Assembly (NCBI RefSeq): GCF_900168295.1
Contig: NZ_FVZL01000003.1
Span: forward strand, 124,001 to 188,000
Length of the DNA stretch: 64,000 nt
Direction: 5' to 3'
From: Arthrobacter sp. P2b
GTDB lineage: Bacteria; Actinomycetota; Actinomycetes; Actinomycetales; Micrococcaceae
Shown here piece after piece: positions 1 to 9,148 of the stretch; the first letter of the stretch is position 1; each line of letters opens with the position of its first letter. Below the pieces are notes generated by a model. It worked only from the letters and a program-made list of their open reading frames with translations, was not told where the DNA came from and made no database searches. Both the position numbers and the translations under genes were made by a program.

Positions 1-424
1 GGTCGCTGAAGTTCCAGGCCCCCGGCTGGTTGACCGCCTGCGCTCCCAAACGCCGCTTGGCCTGCCAGATACGGAACACTACTCCTTGCGGATCGGCCAG
101 GACCGCGCTGCGCCCGCCCTCACCTGCATCTGCCGGCGGCGACAGCACTTTGGCTCCGGCTGCGGCCAGCCTGTTCACTGCAGCATCCGCATCATCTACT
201 GCTATATAGGTGTTCCACGTCGTGGTGCCCTCGGAACCGCTGCCGATACCGCCGACCTCCTGCCCGTCGAGCCGTGCTATCAGATACCTTCCGGGCGCCC
301 CCGGCGGCATCACGTCTTCAAACGTCCAGCCGAAGAGGCCGCCGTAGAACTTCTTGGCGGCCTCGACGTCAGGCTGTTCGGTGTCGACCCAACACGGGAC
401 ACCCTGCGGGTAGGTCCGTTGCAT
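1..424 (-). CDS. VOC (glyoxalase/bleomycin-resistance fold) family protein, C-terminus cut by window edge
   Basis: The minus-strand frame starts at an ATG at 424 and runs off the left edge, so only about the first 141 codons are present. The translation begins MQRTYPQGVPCWVDTEQPD and continues with FYGGLFGW, GGIGSG and a DPQGVVFRIWQ segment, the usual order of a VOC beta-alpha-beta-beta-beta domain. Members bind a metal or small ligand and include glyoxalases, dioxygenases and antibiotic-binding proteins, so the substrate cannot be named. It lies 17 bases downstream of the aminotransferase gene on the same strand and is probably cotranscribed with it. Confidence 0.75.
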   Translation of the reverse strand, partial: MQRTYPQGVPCWVDTEQPDVEAAKKFYGGLFGWTFEDVMPPGAPGRYLIARLDGQEVGGIGSGSEGTTTWNTYIAVDDADAAVNRLAAAGAKVLSPPADAGEGGRSAVLADPQGVVFRIWQAKRRLGAQAVNQPGAWNFSD

Positions 425-441
425 GTTTTACTCCTGTCCCA

Positions 442-1657
442 TCACGGGCGGTGCTCCTCAATCGCTTCCTTGAAGGCAGGCAGGCTGCGTTCGACCATAT
501 CGTCGTTCGCTGTCAGGGAGATCCGGAAGAAGCCCGGTGTTTCGAACAGCACGCCCGGAAATACGAAGACATCCCGGCGGGCAAGGGACTCGGTAAATGC
601 CTCGTCGTCCGGAACGGGGGAGGGAACGTAGAGGTAAAAGCTCCCCTCCGGCGGCTGGACGCGGTATCCCATTCCGCCCAGCGCGTCGACGAGCCGGTCC
701 CGGCGCCGCTGCAGCTGGCTGACGTCGATGGAGAACTTCTCAAGTTCGGGAAGCGCGTGCTGCAGCAGGGCGTTCGGATACACCCAGCCCATCGCCACCT
801 GCAGGCCTGTGATGGCCGGGCGCATCGCGTCCCGGTGCGGCATGGCGGGCGGCAGCGCCAGATAGCCCACCCGCTGGCCCGGGGAGAGATGGGTCTTGCC
901 ATAGGAGTAGGCCAGCAGCGTATGCGGATAGAACTCCGCCGGGCTGTGGAAGCGCAGGCCGTCAAACACGATCCGGTTGTAGGCTTCGTCCGAGACAAGA
1001 TAGATCCGCCGGCGAATTCTTGCCGAAGCCGCCTCCAGCAGATCCGCCAACCGGGCCAGCAGTTCCGGGGGATAGATCCTGCCCGTGGGATTGTTGGGCG
1101 AATTAACGATCACCACCCTGGTCCGCTCCGTGATGGCCGCCTCGATCGCATCGAGATCCAGGTCGAACGTGGTGGTGTCCACCGTGACCTTGACCGGTAC
1201 CAGCCCGGCTTCGAGGATCAGCGGCTCGTAGAGGAACCAGGGCGGCAGGCTGTAGATGACCTCATCACCCGGATCAGCCACGGTTTTCAGCGCCAGGGCG
1301 ATGGCGGCGAACCCTCCGGTGGTGAGGTAGATATCCTCGGTCCGGAAGGGAACGTCCAACAGCCGCTGGAGGGATTCCGCGGCGGCCTCCCGGGCTGCCT
1401 CACCGTTGGCCTGGTACGCGAACCACTGATCGTTCTTCGGGGTCAGGGCGTCTCGAAGCGTATTGACGTAGCGGTCGGGCGGCATCTGGTGGGGATTGCC
1501 GAAAAGTGAAATCACAGACATCTGACTGGCCCTTCCGGCGCAGGCTGGCGTCCGTGATGTAGGCGTCCACCCGTTGAAATGACCGGATAGAGGCCAGCCG
1601 TGCGGCGCGGTGAGATACCGCTTCGGTGGCCCAGGATGGGGTTGCCGGATCTGTCAT
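442..1657 (-). pseudogene. Class I/II PLP-dependent aminotransferase with a frameshift near its N-terminus
   Basis: The long frame (442-1521, 359 codons) encodes an aspartate-aminotransferase-fold enzyme: NSPNNPTG substrate loop, SDEAYNR, and the PLP lysine in SYGKTHLSPGQRVGY. Its ATG at 1521 has no ribosome site and lies inside the fold. In the neighbouring frame an ATG at 1657, seven bases after AGGAG, gives MTDPATPSWATEAVSHR and ends SDVCDFTF. The long frame resumes with GNPHQMPPDRY. From memory of related actinobacterial enzymes these join as CDFTFGNPH, so one extra base in the run of four A at 1502-1505 (T on the coding strand) breaks the gene. It is either a real inactivating or phase-variable change or a homopolymer sequencing error. 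Confidence 0.75.
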
Positions 1658-1844
1658 GCCAGCGCTCCTCTCAGTGCCGGCCGGGATGGGACGGCAGCCG
1701 GATGGGCAGCACGCTGCTGAGCCAGGGCTGTTGGTGGGACCCATTCTGTTCCCGGCACCGACGGAAGTAAAGGTGCGCAGCAAAGGTGCCAGCCGCCGTC
1801 GTACGTGCCCGGACGGGCGCCGCCCAAAAACCCTCACGACGCAC

Positions 1845-1883
1845 AAAATCCCTGGCGCTATGGATATATCCAGGCGCCAGGGA
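1845..1883 (-). terminator. Rho-independent terminator of the amino acid ABC operon
   Basis: The 10-base arms 1849-1858 and 1874-1883 (TCCCTGGCGC/GCGCCAGGGA) are perfect inverted repeats. The loop contains a second palindrome (TGGATATATCCA, 1861-1872). On the minus strand the stem is followed by TTTTG, so it faces the end of the ABC ATPase gene, whose stop is at 1924. Confidence 0.8.
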
Positions 1884-1923
1884 ATGTGCGTGTCGATTGT
1901 GAATCAGCGGGAGTCGGAAGTGC

Positions 1924-2724
<801 letters not shown>

Positions 2725-2736
2725 TGTCTTCCCTGC

Positions 2737-3528
2737 CTATCGCTTGGTCCGCGCGGAGCGGCTTTCGAACTTCCGGGCCAGGAGGCTCAGGGGGATGGTG
2801 ATGACCAGGTAGAAGGCACCCGCCACCAGGAGCGGCGTCAGGCCGGCGCCCAGGCTGGAGATGCCGTCGCGGCCGAACTTGGTGAGCTCGTACTGTGAGG
2901 CCGTCAGGCCCAGGACGTAGATCAGCGAGGAGTCCTTGGTCAGCAGGATGATCTCGTTGGTCAGCGGCGGCAGGACGATCTTGAACGCCTGCGGGATCAC
3001 GATGGTCACCATGGCCCGCCACTGCGGCATGCCGAGCGAGCGGGCGGCCTCGAGCTGGCCTTTGGGGACAGCCTGCAGGCCGGCGCGGAGGGTTTCGGCG
3101 ATGTATGCCGAGGCCACCATACCCAGCGAGATCATCACGATGACGGTGACGTTCCACGAGACGCCGAAGGCCAGCGGAACGCCGTAGCCGAAGGCGATGA
3201 AGACCAACAGGGCGGGGATGCCGCGGAAGAATTCGATGTAGCCGGTGGCGATCCAGCGGTAGAGCGGAAAGCTGGAGAGCTTCATCAGGGCCAGCAGCAG
3301 GCCGCCGGAAAGGCCCACAATGAAGCCCAGGAACGTGTAGACCAGGGTGTTGACCAGGCCGGTGACGAAGATGCCCGGGAACATGGGCCCGATCTTGGCG
3401 AAGTTGAAGACACTGTTGCCGATGGTCTCCCAGTCGGTGGCCAGGATCAGCGCGGCGACGGCCACAATAAAGATTCCGGCCTGGACATACAGGCTTACTC
3501 TGGCGCGCTGACGTGCGGTCATTGCCAT
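2737..3528 (-). CDS. Polar amino acid ABC transporter, permease subunit
   Basis: The 263-residue membrane protein has one N-terminal hydrophobic helix (VQAGIFIVAVAALILATDW) followed by the five-helix core of the HisM/GlnP family. The EAA loop reads EAARSLGMPQWRAMVTIVIPQA, the contact site for the ATPase downstream, and YIEFFRGIPALL matches the family motif before it. A single permease gene suggests a homodimeric channel. It lies between the binding-protein and ATPase genes, with a stem-loop separating it from the former. Confidence 0.93.
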   Translation of the reverse strand: MAMTARQRARVSLYVQAGIFIVAVAALILATDWETIGNSVFNFAKIGPMFPGIFVTGLVNTLVYTFLGFIVGLSGGLLLALMKLSSFPLYRWIATGYIEFFRGIPALLVFIAFGYGVPLAFGVSWNVTVIVMISLGMVASAYIAETLRAGLQAVPKGQLEAARSLGMPQWRAMVTIVIPQAFKIVLPPLTNEIILLTKDSSLIYVLGLTASQYELTKFGRDGISSLGAGLTPLLVAGAFYLVITIPLSLLARKFESRSARTKR

Positions 3529-3558
3529 GAATTGCTCACATTCGTTATGCGTGGCAGA

Positions 3559-3594
3559 GGCCCCGGACGGAAGCGGTACAGCTTATCCGGGGCC
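3559..3594 (-). promoter_or_regulatory. Intercistronic stem-loop between binding protein and permease genes
   Basis: Perfect 9-base arms GGCCCCGGA (3559-3567) and TCCGGGGCC (3586-3594) enclose an 18-base loop in the 133-base gap. No T-run follows, so it is more likely an mRNA-stabilising or partially terminating element than a full terminator. Such elements commonly let periplasmic or lipoprotein binding proteins be made in excess of the permease. Confidence 0.5.
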
Positions 3595-3661
3595 CCTGCT
3601 GCGTGGTTCTCAGGGCTGGAAAGGGTCCGGGGCTACCGAAGCCCCGTATCCCCGCTCTGGT

Positions 3662-4462
3662 TTACTTGGCGGCTTCGCCGAACCAGGTGGTCTTGAACTT
3701 CTCCAGCGAACCGTCCTCGTTCAGGCGCTCGAGCGTGCCGTTGACCTTCTCGGCCATGGCGGTGTTGCCCTTCTTGATGGAGATGCCCAGCTGCTCGCCG
3801 GTGGCGAACTCCTCAACGCTCTTGAACTTGGGGTCGTCCTTGATGGCGTAGCCGAGCACGGACTGGTTGCCCAGCGCAGCGTCGATGGTGCCAGCCTGGA
3901 GCGCCTGGACCAGGAGGCCGGTGTCCTCGAACTGCTGGGCGTCGATGCCCTGTTCCTGCGCGTAGTCGGCGCCGGTGGTGGCCTGCTGGACGCCCACCTT
4001 CTTGCCCTTGGCGTCGTCCAGGCTGCTGATGCCCGACTCTTCGCTGGCAACGAGGGCCAGGTCGTCATCGAGGTAGGGGGTGGAGAAGTCCATGACGGCC
4101 TTGCGGGTGTCCGTGATGGAGATCGAGGAGATGCCCAGGTCGCACTGGGTCAGCGCGGTGCCGGTCTCGATGGCTTCGAAGGAGCTGTCCACGATGCTGA
4201 GCTCGGCACCGAGGTCCTTGGCGACCTCCTTGGCGATGTCCACGTCGAAGCCGACGGTCTGGCCGTCCTTCTCGAACTCGAAGGGCTCGTAGGGGATGTC
4301 CGAGCAGACGGTGAGCTTGCCTGCGTTGATCAGCTGGATGCCACCTTCCGAGGCGGCGGGGGTGGAGCTGCCGCCGCACGCCGTGAGGGTGAGGGCGCCA
4401 ACGGCGAAGAGTGCTGCTGCCTTGGCGGTCATTTTGGCCGTGGCCAGGGACTTGAGCTGCAT
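3662..4462 (-). CDS. Polar amino acid ABC transporter, substrate-binding lipoprotein
   Basis: The 266-residue protein has a lipoprotein signal (hydrophobic ALFAVGALTLTAC, lipobox cysteine at residue 29) and a type II solute-binding domain of the family 3 kind: LTVCSDIPYEPFEFEKDG, GFDVDIAKEVAKDLG, and KKVGVQQATTGADYAQ. It captures an amino acid outside the membrane and delivers it to the permease encoded downstream. The ATG is preceded by AAAGGTAAG. It is the first gene of the operon. Confidence 0.93.
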   Translation of the reverse strand: MQLKSLATAKMTAKAAALFAVGALTLTACGGSSTPAASEGGIQLINAGKLTVCSDIPYEPFEFEKDGQTVGFDVDIAKEVAKDLGAELSIVDSSFEAIETGTALTQCDLGISSISITDTRKAVMDFSTPYLDDDLALVASEESGISSLDDAKGKKVGVQQATTGADYAQEQGIDAQQFEDTGLLVQALQAGTIDAALGNQSVLGYAIKDDPKFKSVEEFATGEQLGISIKKGNTAMAEKVNGTLERLNEDGSLEKFKTTWFGEAAK

Positions 4463-4530
4463 AATTCTTACCTTTTGTTGCAGGGGTATGCGGTACTAAA
4501 TCGGTTCATAGTGTAGCCCCGATTATGAGA

Positions 4531-4555
4531 TGTGCATCACAGGAAACTTAGTTTC
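4531..4555. promoter_or_regulatory. Two small palindromes upstream of the amino acid ABC operon
   Basis: TGTG-CAT-CACA (4531-4541) and GAAAC-TTA-GTTTC (4543-4555) lie next to each other about 70-95 bases upstream of the binding-protein ATG, in an AT-rich stretch. On the minus strand TACACT (4512-4517) could be a -10 box. They may be operator half-site pairs; no regulator can be named. Confidence 0.3.
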
Positions 4556-4628
4556 ACTATTGGATAACTAAATCACATCAGAAATCAACCCGGCTGAGTG
4601 CCCGGCTGTCTCCTATTCCGGACTCTTA

Positions 4629-4694
4629 CCCAACTGAGTAGCAGTAAGTGCCGTTTTCACCCTCCAAAACGACACTTCCTGCTACTCAGTTGGG
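4629..4694. repeat. Palindromic intergenic repeat, family B, copy 1
   Basis: A 66-base imperfect palindrome begins CCCAACTGAGTAGC and ends GCTACTCAGTTGGG, with inner arms around GTGCCGTTTT/AAAACGACAC. The element at 26704-26769 has the same arms, order and length. It sits between menF and the amino acid ABC operon and could also end menF transcription. Confidence 0.75.
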
Positions 4695-4707
4695 CGAAGC
4701 GGGGGGA

Positions 4708-6084
4708 TCAGTTGCGGATGCCCAAGGCTTCGAGCATCGGACGGAACTTGGCCCAGGTTTCAGCCAGCTCGGCCTCGGGCTGCGAGCCGTCCACTATTCC
4801 GCATCCGGCATATAAGCGCACGGTATCCGGAGCTTCGATCACAGCGCCGCGCAAAGCGATGCCCCATTCACCGTTTCCGGCAGCGTCCAGCCAGCCCACG
4901 GGCCCGGCGTACGGGCCGCGGTCCAGGTGTTCGAGTTTCCGGATCAGGGCACCGGCAACCTGCGTGGGCGTTCCGCAAACGGCAGCGGTAGGGTGCAAAG
5001 CATTGATCAGCGCGAGGCAGGTGGGCACGTGGCCTTCCACCTCTGTGAGCTCTGCCTTAACGTCTGACGCCAGGTGCCAGACGTTCGGCAGTTCGAGGAT
5101 GAAGGGTTCGTCGTGAGCGTTCATCGCCTCGGAGAACGGCGCCAGCTGCGTGGTGAGCGACTGGATCGCGATTTCGTGCTCGTGCCTTTGCTTCTCGGAT
5201 CCGGCCAGCACGCGCGTGGCGTAGTCCATGGGGATGCCGTCCTCGCCGTGGGCATCGCGGCGGTCGAGTGTTCCGGCCAGTACGCGCGCCTGCGCGGTCC
5301 GGCCCTCCACCTGGATCAGCATCTCCGGGGTCGCACCCACCAAACCATCAACGCCGTACGTCCAGCATTCGCGGTACCGCACCGCGAGTTCGCGCAGCAC
5401 CTTCGCGGCATTCACGCCGGTGGGGACGGTGGCCACAACGTCCCGCGCCAGTACCAGCTTTTCCAGCGCCCCGGTCCGGATTTCCGCCACCCCCGCTTCA
5501 ACGGCCGCCATCCAGGCTTCCTCGCTGAGGGCTCCCGTGTGCAGCGTGGCGCCGGCGGCCAGGGGGAGAGGGCGTACGACGGCGCCGCCGGCCCGGGCGG
5601 GAACCTCACCGTGGTCAGGGTTCCCGGCGGAGTCCGCTGCCGCCGCCGGCCGCCCGCCGCTCAGCCAGCGGTCCAGCGCGGCGAGGGCACCCTCTTCGGT
5701 GAGGTCGCCGTCGTCGAACGTCAGCTGGGTAAGCCAGACCTGGCCGTCCCGCACGCCCACCACGATCTCCGGCACGACCAGGCGGGATTCGTGGGCGGAG
5801 GTCTTGGAGAAGGCGAAGGAGCCGAAGGCCACCGGGCCCGTGCCAGGCAGCTCCACGGAATCGGTGATCTCGGCTTCGATGACGAGGTGCCGCCACCAGA
5901 TGTCGGCTTCCAGGAAGCGCTCCGGGCCCGTGGCCGTGAACCGCGCGATCTCGCCAAAGCCCGCAAGCCCGGCCTCCCGCCGCGTCCAGCAGAGAACATC
6001 GTCCCGGACCAAGAACGAAGGCAGCCCGCCGGGGAATGCTTTTCCATCCAGGGGGATTGTCAAGGTGCGGAAGGTGCTCGTCAT
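4708..6084 (-). CDS. menF: Isochorismate synthase
   Basis: The 458-residue protein converts chorismate to isochorismate, the first committed step of menaquinone (or of a siderophore). The C-terminal chorismate-binding half carries LEKLVLARD, DGLVGATPEML, ARVLAGT, a SEKQRHEH segment, LHPTAAVCGTP, and GPYAGPVGWLDAAGNGEWGIALR ahead of YAGCGIVDGS. These are the catalytic and magnesium-binding blocks of the MenF/EntC/DhbC family. Divergent genes for MenG, a MenJ-like reductase and a polyprenyl synthase support the menaquinone role. The start at 6084 lacks a clear ribosome site. Confidence 0.9.
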   Translation of the reverse strand: MTSTFRTLTIPLDGKAFPGGLPSFLVRDDVLCWTRREAGLAGFGEIARFTATGPERFLEADIWWRHLVIEAEITDSVELPGTGPVAFGSFAFSKTSAHESRLVVPEIVVGVRDGQVWLTQLTFDDGDLTEEGALAALDRWLSGGRPAAAADSAGNPDHGEVPARAGGAVVRPLPLAAGATLHTGALSEEAWMAAVEAGVAEIRTGALEKLVLARDVVATVPTGVNAAKVLRELAVRYRECWTYGVDGLVGATPEMLIQVEGRTAQARVLAGTLDRRDAHGEDGIPMDYATRVLAGSEKQRHEHEIAIQSLTTQLAPFSEAMNAHDEPFILELPNVWHLASDVKAELTEVEGHVPTCLALINALHPTAAVCGTPTQVAGALIRKLEHLDRGPYAGPVGWLDAAGNGEWGIALRGAVIEAPDTVRLYAGCGIVDGSQPEAELAETWAKFRPMLEALGIRN

Positions 6085-6105
6085 GATTGCCTCAACGCTA
6101 CCCGA

Positions 6106-6123
6106 AAGTACTTAAAGGTACTT
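6106..6123. promoter_or_regulatory. Inverted repeat upstream of menF
   Basis: AAGTAC-TTAAAG-GTACTT is an 18-base perfect palindrome with a 6-base centre, 22 bases upstream of the menF ATG and about 70 bases before the divergent hydrolase gene. Its position between divergent genes suggests an operator, but no regulator is identified. Confidence 0.4.
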
Positions 6124-6193
6124 GCGAAACCGCGTACCTTGGACGCGGTCCGCTCCCGTGCCCTCTTTCACCGGCGGGGCGTACCCTTCAGCT

Positions 6194-6985
6194 ATGGACG
6201 CGGAAGTCCGCAGGCTCACGCTCAGCACCGGTATCACCGTCCCATGCCTGATCCAGGGCGATCCCACGGCCAGGCCGCTGCTCCTCCTGCATGCCTGGGG
6301 TGAATCGCGCAGGTCCTTTGACCGCCTGGTCCCGCTGCTGCCTTGGTTCCGCACCGCCGCTCCGGACCTCCGCGGACAGGGTGAGGCCGACAAGCCACGC
6401 CACGGCTACTCCCTGCGTGACCAGGCCGGGGACGTGGCGGCCATCCTCGATGCCTTGGGGCTGGAATCGGCAGCCGTGCTCGGCTCTTCGAGCGGCGGTT
6501 ATGTGGCCCAGCAGTTGGCTTTGGGCCAGCCGGGACGCGTGGATGCGCTGGTACTTGTGGGCTCGCCCCTCAGCCTTGCCGGCCGCCCGCCGTTCGCGGA
6601 CGACGTCGATGCCCTGGCGGATCCGATGGACGAGGCGTGGGTGCGGCAGTCGCTCGAGTGGTTCCCCCTGCACCGGTCCGTCCCGCAGTGGTTCTTTGAG
6701 GACCGCGTCCGAGACGGCATGATGATGCCGGCGTACGTCTGGAAGGACGCGCTGCGAGGCCTCTACGAAGCCATCCCGCCCACCGAAGCAGGAACGATCA
6801 ACGTGCCCGCGCTGATCCTGTACGGCGGGCAGGACACACTGCTGTCCCGGACGGACCAGACAGAGCTGGCGGCACGCATCCCGGGCGCGGAACTGAAGAT
6901 CTACCCGGACGCCGGCCACCTGGTCCTGTGGGAGTGCCCTGACCTGGTGGCGGAGGATGTTAGGGCATTCCTGCGGCAGCCGTGA
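6194..6985 (+). CDS. Alpha/beta-hydrolase fold protein
   Basis: The 263-residue single-domain hydrolase has an oxyanion-hole segment LLLLHAWGES, the nucleophile elbow GSSSG (Ser99), an acid in LYGGQDTLL and a histidine in DAGHLVLWE, so the triad looks intact. The substrate is unknown; these enzymes include esterases, lactonases and haloperoxidase relatives. The ATG at 6194 is chosen because TACCCT lies exactly six bases before it, as for a leaderless promoter, and the upstream in-frame codons look noncoding. Its position next to menF and menG hints at, but does not prove, a quinone-related role. Confidence 0.85.
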   Translation: MDAEVRRLTLSTGITVPCLIQGDPTARPLLLLHAWGESRRSFDRLVPLLPWFRTAAPDLRGQGEADKPRHGYSLRDQAGDVAAILDALGLESAAVLGSSSGGYVAQQLALGQPGRVDALVLVGSPLSLAGRPPFADDVDALADPMDEAWVRQSLEWFPLHRSVPQWFFEDRVRDGMMMPAYVWKDALRGLYEAIPPTEAGTINVPALILYGGQDTLLSRTDQTELAARIPGAELKIYPDAGHLVLWECPDLVAEDVRAFLRQP

Positions 6986-7033
6986 GTAAAACGCCCGGTG
7001 GTCCGGACGCTGCCGAACATTTGAGACAATGAC

Positions 7034-7813
7034 ATGGTGAACCGAGCATCCTTGGATAAGCGTCCGGACGAAGTAGCCACGATGTTTGACGACGTCGCAC
7101 CGAAATACGACGTCGTCAATGACGTCCTCTCGATGGGGCAGACCCGCCGCTGGCGCAAGGTCGTGGTGGAAGCCATGGAGGTCTCCAAGGGCCAGCGCGT
7201 CCTGGACCTGGCCGCCGGTACCGGCACCTCCAGCGAACCATATGCCGATGCAGGCATAGATGTGGTGGCATGCGACTTCTCCCTCGGAATGCTCAAGGTC
7301 GGCAAGCGCCGCCGCCCGGACATCGACTTCATCGCCGGCGACGCCACCAACCTGCCGTTCGCGGACAACACGTTTGACGCCACCACCATTTCCTTCGGCC
7401 TGCGGAACGTTAACGAGCCCAAGAAGGCGCTGAAGGAGATGCTCCGCGTCACTAAGCCCGGCGGCCGCCTGGTCATCGCCGAGTTCTCCCAGCCCGTGGT
7501 TCCGCTCTGGCGCACCATGTACACCGAATACCTCATGCGCGCCCTGCCGGCCATCGCCGTCAAGGTCGCCTCCAACCCGGACGCCTACGTCTACCTGGCC
7601 GAGTCCATCCGCGCCTGGCCGGACCAGGACCACCTGGCCTCATGGCTCCAGGAAACGGGCTGGGAAAACGTCACCTACCGCAACCTCACCGGCGGCATCG
7701 TGGCGGTGCACCGTGCGTTCAAGGCTCCGGAATCGACGCCCGACAACGGCGCTGCCGCCATCGCTGCGCGCAAAGGCCCGGTGGCCAAGCTGCGCCGCAA
7801 CATCACCCGCTGA
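7034..7813 (+). CDS. menG: Demethylmenaquinone methyltransferase (UbiE/MenG family)
   Basis: The 259-residue protein transfers a methyl group from S-adenosylmethionine to demethylmenaquinone, the last ring step of menaquinone synthesis. It has the family opening [27 protein letters not shown], the SAM-binding [10 protein letters not shown], and FGLRNV plus [16 protein letters not shown] blocks. A menJ-type reductase follows after 3 bases and then a polyprenyl synthase, forming a compact menaquinone operon. The ATG at 7034 has no clear ribosome site. Confidence 0.93.
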   Translation: MVNRASLDKRPDEVATMFDDVAPKYDVVNDVLSMGQTRRWRKVVVEAMEVSKGQRVLDLAAGTGTSSEPYADAGIDVVACDFSLGMLKVGKRRRPDIDFIAGDATNLPFADNTFDATTISFGLRNVNEPKKALKEMLRVTKPGGRLVIAEFSQPVVPLWRTMYTEYLMRALPAIAVKVASNPDAYVYLAESIRAWPDQDHLASWLQETGWENVTYRNLTGGIVAVHRAFKAPESTPDNGAAAIAARKGPVAKLRRNITR

Positions 7814-7816
7814 CCT

Positions 7817-9148
7817 GTGAAGGTACTGATTGTCGGCGCGGGTCCGGCCGGATCCACCGCCGCGTACTACCTTGCCAAGGCGGGCATCGAGGTCACGGTC
7901 CTGGAAAAGACCAGCTTCCCCCGGGAAAAGGTCTGCGGTGACGGGCTCACGCCCCGCGCCGTCAGGGAAATCCAGAAGCTCGGCCTGCCGCACCCGGAAA
8001 ACGACGGCTGGCGCCGCAACAAGGGCCTCCGCCTCATTGCCGGGGGCCGCACCATCGAACTGCCCTGGCCCGAGGTCTCCGACTTCCCGCAGTACGGCCT
8101 GATCCGCACCCGCCTGGGCTTCGACGAGGAACTGGCCCGGCACGCCCAGGCAGCCGGAGCCATCATCCTTGAGCGGCACAGCGTTACCGACGCCCTCTCC
8201 AGCGAAAGCGGCCGCGTGACCGGCGTCCGCGCAGCCCTCCTGGACGAGTCCGGACGCAAGACGGGGGAGACGCGCGAGTTCAGCGCCGACGTCGTCCTCG
8301 CCGCCGACGGCAACTCCACGCGCACTGCAGTGTCCCTCGGCATCCAGAAGCGCGACGACCGTCCCCTCGGCGTGGCCGTACGCACCTACTTCACCAGCCC
8401 GCGCACTGACGACGACTGGATGGAAGGCTGGCTGGAGCTCCCCGGACGCGACGGCAAGCTGCTGCCAGGCTACGGCTGGGTGTTCGGCGTGGGCGACGGC
8501 ACCTCCAATGTGGGCCTGGGCATCCTGAACTCCTCGAAGGAATTCGGCAAGCTCGACTACAAGCAGGTCCTGCGTGAGTGGACTGCCGGAATGCCCGCGG
8601 ACTGGGGCTTCACACCCGAAAACCAGGTAGGCGAAATCCGCGGCGCCGCCCTGCCCATGGGATTCAACCGCACCCCGCACTATTCACCCGGCCTGCTCCT
8701 CCTGGGCGACGCCGGAGGCATGGTCTCCCCGTTCAACGGCGAGGGCATCTCCTACGCCATGGAGTCCGCGCGCTTCGCCGCCGAGTTCATCATTGATGCC
8801 TCCTCGCGCTCGGCTTCTTCGGGCGGAGCGTACGACGCCGACGCGCACCTTGGCAGGTACGCGGACTATGTGCGCCAGCAGTGGGGATCGCACTTCACCC
8901 TGGGCCGCGCGTTCGCCGCGCTGATCGGCAAGCCCGCCGTCATGAAGCTCGCGCTGCGTACGGGCATGCCCATCCCGGTGCTGATGCGGTTTGTGGTGCG
9001 GCTTTTGGCTAACCTCACCGACCCGTCGGCGAAGGGCGTCGAGGACCGGATGATCCGTGTCCTGGAATCGCTGGTTCCGGCCACATCCAATACCCCGTCT
9101 GCTTCGAACCAGCGGTATCCGCAACAAAAAGTTAGGGTTAACCCGTGA
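7817..9148 (+). CDS. menJ: Geranylgeranyl reductase family FAD oxidoreductase, probable menaquinone side-chain reductase
   Basis: The 443-residue flavoprotein starts at GTG with the FAD-binding MKVLIVGAGPAGSTAAYYLAKAG, then FPREKVCGDGLTPRAV, an ADGNSTRTAVSLG segment and LLLGDAGGMVSPFNGEGISYAM near residue 300, all typical of geranylgeranyl reductases. In mycobacteria the MenJ member saturates one isoprene unit of menaquinone. Placement between menG and the polyprenyl synthase supports that role here. It overlaps the next gene by 4 bases. The substrate is inferred from context. Confidence 0.88.
   Translation: MKVLIVGAGPAGSTAAYYLAKAGIEVTVLEKTSFPREKVCGDGLTPRAVREIQKLGLPHPENDGWRRNKGLRLIAGGRTIELPWPEVSDFPQYGLIRTRLGFDEELARHAQAAGAIILERHSVTDALSSESGRVTGVRAALLDESGRKTGETREFSADVVLAADGNSTRTAVSLGIQKRDDRPLGVAVRTYFTSPRTDDDWMEGWLELPGRDGKLLPGYGWVFGVGDGTSNVGLGILNSSKEFGKLDYKQVLREWTAGMPADWGFTPENQVGEIRGAALPMGFNRTPHYSPGLLLLGDAGGMVSPFNGEGISYAMESARFAAEFIIDASSRSASSGGAYDADAHLGRYADYVRQQWGSHFTLGRAFAALIGKPAVMKLALRTGMPIPVLMRFVVRLLANLTDPSAKGVEDRMIRVLESLVPATSNTPSASNQRYPQQKVRVNP

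Noticed and set aside
1502..1505. Programmed frameshift in the aminotransferase gene
   Set aside because: Only four T on the coding strand, with no classical slippery heptamer and no clear downstream structure; mutation or sequencing error is simpler.
442..1521. Aminotransferase taken as a normal gene starting at ATG 1521
   Set aside because: That start has no ribosome site, and the upstream frame from 1657 encodes the missing N-terminus with a good ribosome site, so a frameshift explains the data better.
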